DNA of 13,458 bases from Endotrypanum monterogeii. Lineage: Eukaryota > Euglenozoa > Kinetoplastea > Trypanosomatida > Trypanosomatidae. The notes under the pieces were generated by a model. That model made no database searches. It was given only the letters and a program-made list of their open reading frames with translations, and was not told where the DNA came from. Both the position numbers and the translations under genes were made by a program. Location of the stretch: positions 624,627-638,084 of the forward strand of contig CM007348.1 in NCBI GenBank assembly GCA_000333855.2. The letters are read 5' to 3'. How positions within the stretch are numbered: the stretch's first letter is position 1; every line of letters starts with the position of its first letter. This document shows, piece after piece, positions 7,051 through 13,458 of the stretch.

Positions 7051-9111
7051 TTAGATCGCCTCCCGCAGTACACGGCGAAAGAAGTTCTTCTCGAACACCT
7101 CTTCCCCATTGCACATCGCCTTGATATTCGATTGCATGTACAAGTATTCCGCATCACATCGTTGGGTGCTTGCAATGTTCACGTCTGTGATGAAGCGTGG
7201 GCGGCTGACCTTGAGCTTCTGTGTGATGCTGTAGTACGCCGAGAGTGGATCGCGGTTGCTAAGCGTTAGCTCACGGCGTACATTGTGCTCCAGCGTTGTG
7301 TCAATGTCATCTAAGCGAAAGATGCCCTCGGCGAACACACCGCCAATGCTGTCCGTCACACAAGTCCAAGTGTCTCGCACGACGTCGTACGAGACGACCC
7401 GGTCCACACTGCCAGGGGTCAATACCGTTCTGGGGGTCGAGGCCGCCACCTCCGGGATGGGATCCGGACCGGGAGCAATGGTTGCCCCTGGGTGAAGCAT
7501 TGGGACCCGGAGAGTGGCTGTTGCCGCGTCGAGCAGCAACGTTGTATCCGCCGGCGAGCACCAAACCATGGGCCAGTAGTTGTTCGCGAGAGAGAGGGAG
7601 ATACAGTGACCTGCAGGGACGCAGTAGCCGCAAAAATCCATTTTTACAGTCACCTGCACTGTCTCCCGCAGCTGCACCAAAGCAATGGCCCTGTCACCCT
7701 CGGGGCCGCAATGTACCAAGTTCTTCATGCCATATGTAATGCGTGTGGCCGCCCCATCAGCCGCGATGTCACACAGCTGGGCGAACAGAAACCCTTTTGG
7801 CTGATCGCAAGTCAAGCTCACAGAGAACGTCGGCTGTCCGAGAATATCCATCGCCACCGCAAGGGGAGCTGAGGTGTAGGTGACGGCCAAGCCGTTGTCG
7901 ATACGCTGATCTCCGGCCGTCTCACCAAACACGCCGGCACCCATCCACTCCCCCGACATAAGCCCGTGGTTCAGCGGAGTGTGCACCACTACCGTGCCGG
8001 TGGCCATGGCGACGCCCTCCTCGCCCACCTCAGTTAAGCACCGGCTGGCACCTAGGCGGTAGGTCACCATGGGCACCTCATCATTCACCCACCCGTCCAT
8101 GGCCACCCACTTACCAGGTACCACTGGCTTGCTTGTACACGGCGGCAAGGAATCCTCAATGTAAACCTGGAACACTGGCCAACTCGGCACGTTATTGTCC
8201 ATCTTCCCCTTCATCCAATAATCCCACCAATCGGTTGCTGCACGCAGGAAATTCATTCGTGGCAGCGGTGTGGCATCCTGCGGATACGCGTGCACCCAGG
8301 GACCACAGATAGCCTTGCGCGGCACCTTCAACCACTCCAGCAAACTAAAAATGGGGTTCGTGTACGAGTCTGCCCAACCTCCAAGCATCAGCACCGGTAC
8401 CTGGATAGAGCTGTAGTTCTCCTGAATCGATCCCTGCTGCCAGTAGGCATCGTAGCGCTGGTGCTCCGCCCAGTCGGCCGCATTGAGAGGCATATGTTCC
8501 AACCGCTCCAACCACAGATCCCTCCAGCGGTCGCCGAGAAGATCGTCATCGGGCGGACACGACTGGAAGCCTTGCATAAGGGAACCCCACCAAAAATTAT
8601 CATTCAGCAGACACCCGCCCTTCCAGTGGATGTCGTCCGTGAAGCGGTTATCTGTGAAGCCGAGCACGATGATAGCACGCAGCGCAGGAGGCCGGCGAGC
8701 GGCCACCTGAAGCGAATTAAAGCCACCCCACGACTTGCCCATCATACCAACGTCGCCAGTGCACCAGGGCTGCTCGCTTATCCAACCAATGACCTCCAAC
8801 GCATCGGCTTGCTCCTGTTCGAGATACTCGTCGAGCAGTAGACCGTCAGACTCGCCTGAGCCACGCATGTCGACGCGCAGCGAGATGTAGCCGTGACCGG
8901 CAAAGAAACCGTGCATCGGTTCATCACGGATGCGGGTGCCGTTGCGTTTGCGATAAGGGATGTACTCCAATACAGCCGGATAGCGGTGAGTAGACGACGC
9001 GTCCTTCGGCATGAAAAGCCGTGCAGCGAGACGAGTTCCATCCCTCAGAGGAATGTAGATGTGCTCCACAAACTCTATCGGGTGCGGAAATTCAGTGATA
9101 ACGCGCTGCAT
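7051..9111 (-). CDS. CocE/NonD-type alpha/beta hydrolase (X-Pro dipeptidyl-peptidase-like, S15 family)
   Basis: A 686-residue serine hydrolase, probably cytosolic since no signal peptide or membrane helix is visible. The alpha/beta-hydrolase domain (about 15-310) has the family block YIPYRKR (50-56), DMRGSGESDG (81-90), the nucleophile elbow GKSWGG with Ser127, GGWADSY with Asp248 and GPWVH with His274, so the catalytic triad looks intact. The jelly-roll domain of X-Pro dipeptidyl-peptidases follows (about 315-545), and a further C-terminal segment (about 560-686, with DPLSA at 621-625) resembles the tail of the roughly 670-residue bacterial CocE/NonD hydrolases. The substrate is unknown: the family includes Xaa-Pro peptidases and esterases or acylases. 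The open frame starts with GTG at 9126. I chose ATG 9111 because it is the first AUG after the predicted splice site. The stop is TAA. Confidence 0.94.
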   Translation of the reverse strand: MQRVITEFPHPIEFVEHIYIPLRDGTRLAARLFMPKDASSTHRYPAVLEYIPYRKRNGTRIRDEPMHGFFAGHGYISLRVDMRGSGESDGLLLDEYLEQEQADALEVIGWISEQPWCTGDVGMMGKSWGGFNSLQVAARRPPALRAIIVLGFTDNRFTDDIHWKGGCLLNDNFWWGSLMQGFQSCPPDDDLLGDRWRDLWLERLEHMPLNAADWAEHQRYDAYWQQGSIQENYSSIQVPVLMLGGWADSYTNPIFSLLEWLKVPRKAICGPWVHAYPQDATPLPRMNFLRAATDWWDYWMKGKMDNNVPSWPVFQVYIEDSLPPCTSKPVVPGKWVAMDGWVNDEVPMVTYRLGASRCLTEVGEEGVAMATGTVVVHTPLNHGLMSGEWMGAGVFGETAGDQRIDNGLAVTYTSAPLAVAMDILGQPTFSVSLTCDQPKGFLFAQLCDIAADGAATRITYGMKNLVHCGPEGDRAIALVQLRETVQVTVKMDFCGYCVPAGHCISLSLANNYWPMVWCSPADTTLLLDAATATLRVPMLHPGATIAPGPDPIPEVAASTPRTVLTPGSVDRVVSYDVVRDTWTCVTDSIGGVFAEGIFRLDDIDTTLEHNVRRELTLSNRDPLSAYYSITQKLKVSRPRFITDVNIASTQRCDAEYLYMQSNIKAMCNGEEVFEKNFFRRVLREAI

Positions 9112-9163
9112 ACGGAGATGTCCCACGTCCCCTCACGGATAATAACAATAATATTTTGATATA

Positions 9164-9198
9164 CTTATAGATGGATGTGAGTGTGTGTGGGGGGGGGG
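9164..9198 (-). promoter_or_regulatory. Predicted trans-splice acceptor of the hydrolase gene
   Basis: On the minus strand a C10 run (9198-9189) and a pyrimidine-biased stretch lead to the first AG at 9165-9164. A second, stronger pyrimidine tract lies further upstream (9281-9250) with no AG between. The predicted leader from 9163 to 9112 is 52 nt and has no ATG before the chosen start. An alternative AG lies at 9133-9132. Confidence 0.5.
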
Positions 9199-9687
9199 TA
9201 TTTTAAATACATATTTGACAACAATAAATTAGGCAGTGGAAGATGCCACGAGAAAGGAAAGAAAAAGGGAGCAAGAGAGGTGGAACGAAAGCAGGGGCAG
9301 TAATCCACCGAAAAAAAAAAGGCCGATCAGCCGGCGATACCAGGTCATACACGTGCGTCTATTACACCCCGTACCCACTTGCGCGGGCAAACGCACACGC
9401 GCGCACGGATACCTCGAAAGAATAAACATTCAGGGGAGAAACGCGGCCGAGACAGTCGAAGATTTCCAAAACGAAGTCACCAGCAGATGTGTGTGCATGT
9501 GCGTGTGTGTGTGTCAGTGAGTGGTTGAATGAGAGGGGGAGCTTGAAACAGTGCCGAGGCTGACATTTCCCCAAGAAAATTGGAAAAAGTAATCATAATA
9601 ATAATACGCATCAGCGGCACATAGAAACCACACAATGATAACCCCTCACCCCCCCTCCCCGTCTCTCGCAACATGGGAATCATGAAG

Positions 9688-9831
9688 TCAAGCAGAAGGA
9701 GTATGAGAAAAGGATAAAGCAGGTACACCAACAAGCCGAAGCACAGAAGAAATACTGTTCACACTACAAGAAGCAAACGGTACTCCCGTGGACGAATACA
9801 AATAGTGGTGTCGGAGAACGACGAGGCACAT
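9688..9831 (-). CDS. Candidate short frame (47 residues) after an acceptor-like site
   Basis: I do not recognise this frame. ATG at 9831-9829 directly follows CAG (9834-9832) at the end of a strong pyrimidine tract, and the frame closes with TGA at 9690-9688. The product begins MCLVVLRHHYLYSSTG and is rich in Ser and Val, with no clear domain or membrane helix. If the site is used, this could be a microprotein or an upstream frame in an extended leader of the hydrolase mRNA. Chance is the main alternative. Confidence 0.17.
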   Translation of the reverse strand: MCLVVLRHHYLYSSTGVPFASCSVNSISSVLRLVGVPALSFSHTPSA

Positions 9832-9866
9832 CTGCTTCAGGGAGGGTGGGGAGGGGGAAAAAGGGG
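9832..9866 (-). promoter_or_regulatory. Second acceptor-like signal upstream of the hydrolase gene
   Basis: On the minus strand 9866-9838 is nearly all pyrimidine (C4T5C5 then C/T-rich). It is followed by AAG (AG at 9836-9835) and CAG (AG at 9833-9832). The pyrimidine tract is better than that of the proximal site at 9164. Use would give a leader of about 720 nt holding several upstream ATGs, so the proximal site fits the hydrolase better. Confidence 0.4.
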
Positions 9867-10161
9867 ACTGCGCCCACTGAGGGGGAGACCCAAGGAATCG
9901 ATCAACCTTATCGAGGCGATGGGCTCGCTAAAAAAACAAAAAAGCGCGCGTTAGGTGGCGAGAAAGCAAAGCACCACCACATTTGCAGCATCTGCGTCAC
10001 ACATCTAGAAAATATACTTTTTTTCTTCAAGTGGAGCACTGTGCCACCCCCTCCCACCCTTAACCCCACCACATGGAACCACACAGAAGAACTAATAGAA
10101 ATAATAGCCACAACATTCCCCACTGCCTACTGTCCAACACGACCTTAACAGAGCTACAGGG

Positions 10162-10185
10162 ACACACACACACACACACACACAC
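10162..10185. repeat. (CA)12 microsatellite
   Basis: A perfect CA run in the EF-G 3' flank, UG-repeat on the transcript. A second, slightly interrupted CA run lies at 10360-10385, about 60-85 bases after the EF-G stop codon. Confidence 0.93.
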
Positions 10186-10359
10186 CTGCACTGATGAGAC
10201 GATGCAGGATAAAACTCAGCAGTGGGGGGGGGGACAGGTTAAAGGTGCATATCAGAACGCAGCTGTGTTCCCGCACGAGTAAAAAAAATTTTTCAAGACT
10301 CTATAATCTGTGAAGATCAATCTACCACCACCACCGACACCAACGCGTGAACCGCACCT

Positions 10360-10385
10360 CACACACACGCACACACACACACACA
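10360..10385. repeat. CA microsatellite with one CG interruption
   Basis: A CA repeat broken once by a CG step near 10368-10370, in the EF-G 3' flank. Confidence 0.9.
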
Positions 10386-10445
10386 TAAACAAGGCGCACC
10401 GATGCAAAGAACTTATATATATGAGCGGGGGAGGGAAAAGGTCAA

Positions 10446-12986
10446 TTAATGTGAAATACCGAGATTTTTCAGAATACGCGCGAGTACAGCCTTTTCTTCG
10501 ACAACACGGTATTCGTGGAGCTTCATGAACATATTTGCGTGCCCCTTCACTGCTTTGCGCAGCTCCATCGAGTACCTAAGGGTGTTACGCATTGCAACGA
10601 CAGCCTTTACGGAGCGACCGTCCTCCTGCACATCGACGGTCAACGCATTATGCTCGTTCAGGGAGCTAACCACGTTGCCGATATAAGTAGAGTCTGAAAG
10701 ATGCACCTCAATCTCCATCATTGGCTCTAATAGCGCTAGGTTATCTTTTCGAGTTGCCTTGAGTGCATGGAGAAGCGCGGACCGTGCGACGTGGGTCATC
10801 GACTTTTCCTGCAGTTGAGAGCCCCCCGTCTTCCGAAAGTGCATCAACACCACCTCAACACCATGCATTGGCAAGCCCGCCAAAGGACCCAATCGCATGC
10901 ATGCATCCAAAGCGGACTGGAAGGAGACGGCGATGATGCGCAGCTCCTCTCTCGCGTTACGTACGTCATGAATGCGACCCCCACTTGCCAAAGCTCCATT
11001 CTGTTGCTGTCTCCGCCCACCGTTGAGAAAGTCTTCTTCCAATCCACTATCGATGCGGAAACGACACGTATCCTTGACGCTGCAGTGTTCTCCATCTTGC
11101 AACAGTGGTCGAAGTTCCAGTGAGCACTCCGCGTAGGGCAAATCATTCAGCAAACACATGTGCTGCTCTAGCGACTGAGCTCCTAGGATCGTCTCCCGAT
11201 ATTCGATGATGGCGCGTAGAAGCCGGCACTTCACCTGGTGCTCGTTGGCCAGTCGCGACATAACAATTTCGAGGTGCAGCTCCCCCATCCCACTCACCAC
11301 CACCGTCCCCTGCTCGTTCTCGGAGACGCGCAAGCTGGGATCCTCCCTCGAGAGTTCAGTCAGAGCATTCTTCAGTAACTCAACCTGATTGCGCGTGGCG
11401 GCCTCAATGGAGAAAGAGATGACGGCTGGCGGGGCACTAATGCCCTCTAGCGTGTAGACCTCCTCCCTCACATCCCCGCGCTTCAGGTGCTGCTTAGCAT
11501 GGAGGAGATGTTGCGACGGCTGACTGAAGAGGGTGTCACCAGTGTACGTGTGGGTCAGGAATGCTGCTCCTATTTGACCCACCTCGAGGTGCGGCACCTC
11601 CACTGGCTGATTCGCGTGCATCACATACAACTTGTCGATCACCTCGAGCTTCTGTCGCGACGTATTTTCGAGGCGCATGCGAGGGCTGATCCTCCCGCTG
11701 TACACACGAAGAAATACGAGGGGGAGGCGCTGACCCTTGCCAGGGTGCATCACGTGCATTACTTTGAAGGCAAGGGCCAAAGTCGGCACGGTCGGCGAGG
11801 CCGAGGCGGGGGGGAGGGGTACCGGAAGGCCATCCTTCGTGAACCCGGTCAACTGCCGGTCACAGGGCGATGGCAGGTAGTATGTCACGGCGTCAAGCAG
11901 GGGTTGTACCCCTTGATCGCGACGTGAAGCACCGCATAGAACAGGGATGAGTGGTGGTCTACCACGTGGCGGATGCACCACGGACCGGCGCACGGCAGAG
12001 CGTAGCTCTTCTGTGGACAGGAGTCGCTCTGCCTCAGCCTCATCACCGTCTGTGGCGTCCAGCTGTGCTATGAACGCCTCCGATAGTGTGTCGTCCACAG
12101 CAGTCAGCTGAAGAATAAGGTCATGGCGCGCCTTGCGCATGCACCGAGTTACGTGTGCCAGTTCCTCATCCATGACCCTGCCTGTCGAGGTTAAAGCGGC
12201 ACTCACAGCACTCAGATCTGTCCTTTGAACTTCGAAGCCGTGATCACCGATGAAGCGACAAGCCACCTGCTCGACGACATCGACGACACCAGCGAAGCTC
12301 CCGTCCTCGGCATGGTGTGGAATCTGCAGCAGAAGAGGCTCCACCTGTAGTTGATTGCGGATAGAGTCGACCGACATTGAAAAATTTGCATTGTACTTAT
12401 CCATCTTGTTCAGAAAAGCGAGCACTGGTGTGCCGAACCTCTGAGCCTGATGGAGCACTGTGTAGCTCTGCGCCTGGACACCAACAGATGCATCGAACAG
12501 CGCCACGACACCGTCTACAACTCGCATCGCTCTCTCCACCTCAACAGTGAAGTCCACATGACCCGGAGTGTCGAGAAGATTGATAACGTGATCCCGCCAC
12601 CGCAGCGACACTGCGGCGGACTGAATGGTAATACCACGGTCCGCCTCTTCCTTCATGAAGTCAGTTGTCGTTGTGCCACTGTCCACGTCGCCAATGCGCT
12701 TCGTCACACCACAGTAGAAAAGCATTCGCTCCGTCGTAGTTGTTTTCCCTGCGTCGATGTGTGCTACAATACCGATGTTGCGCACCTTCCGTACTGCCGC
12801 GTCTGCCTGGCGCACGGAGCCACTGTCGACGCCAGCGCTTGAACTGCGAAAAGCAGGGAAGGGGGCGAGCAGGAAAAGATTTTTGCGGAACACTCCACAG
12901 ACGCGACTCATCGGCAGCTGACTGGCTTCGCTGACCACACAGCATTTCGTCCACCGCGCATGGCGAAGAAGTATGTGGTGCAGCAT
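10446..12986 (-). CDS. Mitochondrial elongation factor G, EF-G2/GFM2 (ribosome-recycling) type
   Basis: An 846-residue translational GTPase, probably imported into the mitochondrion. The N-terminus is rich in Arg/Lys and hydrophobic residues and lacks acidic ones over the first 18 residues, as in a presequence. The G domain is complete: AHIDAGKT (75-82), switch I RGIT (117-120), DTPGH (139-143), NKMD (193-196) and CGAS (351-354). Domain II follows from about 400, then the SGMGELHLE block (565-573), domain IV (about 590-750) and domain V from LLEPMM (752-757). GDVDSGTTTTDFM (99-111), NKMDK and PLLLQIP (217-223) resemble human GFM2 rather than GFM1. GFM2 splits post-termination mitoribosomes together with the recycling factor instead of translocating. 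Domain IV has a Gly/Gln-rich insertion (about 650-672). ATG 12986 is the first AUG after the predicted splice site; Met26 (12911) also begins a presequence-like segment. The stop is TAA. Confidence 0.95.
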   Translation of the reverse strand: MLHHILLRHARWTKCCVVSEASQLPMSRVCGVFRKNLFLLAPFPAFRSSSAGVDSGSVRQADAAVRKVRNIGIVAHIDAGKTTTTERMLFYCGVTKRIGDVDSGTTTTDFMKEEADRGITIQSAAVSLRWRDHVINLLDTPGHVDFTVEVERAMRVVDGVVALFDASVGVQAQSYTVLHQAQRFGTPVLAFLNKMDKYNANFSMSVDSIRNQLQVEPLLLQIPHHAEDGSFAGVVDVVEQVACRFIGDHGFEVQRTDLSAVSAALTSTGRVMDEELAHVTRCMRKARHDLILQLTAVDDTLSEAFIAQLDATDGDEAEAERLLSTEELRSAVRRSVVHPPRGRPPLIPVLCGASRRDQGVQPLLDAVTYYLPSPCDRQLTGFTKDGLPVPLPPASASPTVPTLALAFKVMHVMHPGKGQRLPLVFLRVYSGRISPRMRLENTSRQKLEVIDKLYVMHANQPVEVPHLEVGQIGAAFLTHTYTGDTLFSQPSQHLLHAKQHLKRGDVREEVYTLEGISAPPAVISFSIEAATRNQVELLKNALTELSREDPSLRVSENEQGTVVVSGMGELHLEIVMSRLANEHQVKCRLLRAIIEYRETILGAQSLEQHMCLLNDLPYAECSLELRPLLQDGEHCSVKDTCRFRIDSGLEEDFLNGGRRQQQNGALASGGRIHDVRNAREELRIIAVSFQSALDACMRLGPLAGLPMHGVEVVLMHFRKTGGSQLQEKSMTHVARSALLHALKATRKDNLALLEPMMEIEVHLSDSTYIGNVVSSLNEHNALTVDVQEDGRSVKAVVAMRNTLRYSMELRKAVKGHANMFMKLHEYRVVEEKAVLARILKNLGISH

Positions 12987-12994
12987 CCCAATCC

Positions 12995-13015
12995 TTTTTT
13001 TTTTTGGGGGGGGGG
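12995..13015 (-). repeat. C10-A11 tract ending eight bases before the EF-G start codon
   Basis: On the minus strand ten C (13015-13006) then eleven A (13005-12995) precede GGATTGGG and ATG 12986. It lies in the predicted 5' UTR. The run lengths could be affected by sequencing error, but they are outside the coding frame. Confidence 0.9.
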
Positions 13016-13131
13016 CGGGGAAGAAGACGTTCTCTGGACAGAAACCTCAGCCCACTTCAATTGGCCCTTGTACGAGAAGAAATGTGTGTTCACGTGCGCC
13101 CCCCCTTCCCTTCCGCACGGGGTGCTGATGC

Positions 13132-13150
13132 CTGAAAAGGGGGAAAAAAA
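13132..13150 (-). promoter_or_regulatory. Predicted trans-splice acceptor of the EF-G gene
   Basis: Read on the minus strand, 13150-13132 is TTTTTTTCCCCCTTTTCAG, a near-ideal acceptor. The leader from 13131 to 12987 is 145 nt and contains no ATG, so ATG 12986 is the first start codon. A weaker AAG at 12996-12994 after the A run would leave only 7 nt. Confidence 0.7.
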
Positions 13151-13330
13151 CAACGTTGTGAGTTGGAGCGAAAGCCACAAGAAAAAAAAAATGCCTTGTG
13201 CTCGCGACCGCTTGTCGGCGAGGAAAATAGGAAGCCATACGACGCACCGGCCAAGTAGGTTGAAAAACAAAACGTAAATGAGGGAAGAAAGAAGAAGTCA
13301 AGAAGAAGGTTTGTGCAGAATCATCATCAT

Positions 13331-13374
<44 letters not shown>

Positions 13375-13458
13375 GTACGTGTCGCGCGACGACGAGTATA
13401 GTGTGTAGTAGGAAGAAAAGAAAACGAAAAAACGTAAAGTAATAACGAACGACCGTAC
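13151..13458. other. Right-edge spacer
   Basis: No gene is visible. The stretch contains a T/C-rich minus strand, a compound TCA/TA repeat and A runs, and is presumably the 3' flank of a co-directional gene beyond the window. Confidence 0.6.
13320..13373. repeat. Compound (ATC)5-(AT)n microsatellite
   Basis: About five ATC units run straight into an AT run of about 38 bases, then ACGTACGT. On the transcribed strand it reads (AT)n then (GAT)n. Confidence 0.95.

Larger units (their letters stand above)
9282..10445. other. Spacer between the EF-G and hydrolase genes
   Basis: About 1.2 kb without a convincing long gene; it probably holds the EF-G 3' UTR. Repeats are (CA)n at 10162-10185 and 10360-10385, (ACC)n near 10323-10335, G10 at 10224-10233 and A10 near 9311. 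The only item of note is an acceptor-like signal with a short ATG frame at 9688-9866, listed separately. Confidence 0.6.

Noticed and set aside
8290..8841. 183-codon open frame on the plus strand inside the hydrolase gene
   Set aside because: Antisense shadow of the catalytic domain coding region; the minus-strand frame has the full Ser-Asp-His triad.
9112..9126. GTG-initiated extension of the hydrolase by five residues
   Set aside because: Same reasoning: ATG 9111 is the first AUG in the predicted leader.
12909..12911. Met26 as the start of the EF-G protein
   Set aside because: The segment after it also looks like a presequence, but the upstream ATG at 12986 is in frame and is the first AUG in an ATG-free 145-nt leader. 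Kept only as an alternative.
13320..13336. GATGAT units on the minus strand as C-box-like snoRNA motifs
   Set aside because: They are part of a trinucleotide microsatellite next to an AT run, with no D box or guide-like spacing visible.
1..13458. tRNA, rRNA, CRISPR, insertion sequence or telomeric repeat
   Set aside because: No B-box-like tRNA sequence, no spaced direct-repeat array, no transposase and no TTAGGG array was seen on either strand by eye.

Overview
The window looks like nuclear DNA of a trypanosomatid flagellate, most likely a Leishmania-like member of the Leishmaniinae. Three long intronless genes lie head to tail on the minus strand, as in a polycistronic transcription unit. 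They are separated by long, low-complexity spacers full of AT, CA/TG and homopolymer microsatellites. Each gene is preceded on its own strand by a pyrimidine tract and a nearby AG, the signal for spliced-leader trans-splicing. The encoded proteins are also of types known from kinetoplastids. Species assignment is not possible from this sequence alone.

Layout in transcription order (right to left). The right edge (13151-13458) is spacer ending in a strong splice acceptor (13132). It is followed by a mitochondrial elongation factor G of the GFM2/MEF2 (EF-G2mt) type, which acts in mitoribosome recycling (10446-12986). A 1.3 kb spacer follows, then a CocE/NonD or X-Pro dipeptidyl-peptidase-like alpha/beta hydrolase with an intact Ser-Asp-His triad (7051-9111). 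Next is an unusually long 3.4 kb spacer (3660-7050) with extra acceptor-like signals and a few tiny open frames but no convincing long gene. The third gene is a CorA/Alr1/Mnr2-type divalent-cation channel whose GMN signature reads AMN (1602-3659). A 1.6 kb spacer runs to the left edge, where another acceptor-like signal suggests that the next gene starts just outside the window.

The three genes show no shared pathway. Co-directionality is expected from polycistronic transcription and is not evidence of joint function. I corrected two starts: the longest open frames of the CorA and CocE genes begin with GTG, but an in-frame ATG a few codons later is the first AUG of the predicted mRNA. The best second-look items are the AMN filter, the extra trans-splice-like sites followed at once by short ATG frames (5739 and 9831), the complex island at 5.8-6.35 kb, and an A11 tract just before the EF-G start codon. 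I found no tRNA, rRNA, CRISPR array, insertion sequence or intact retroposon.
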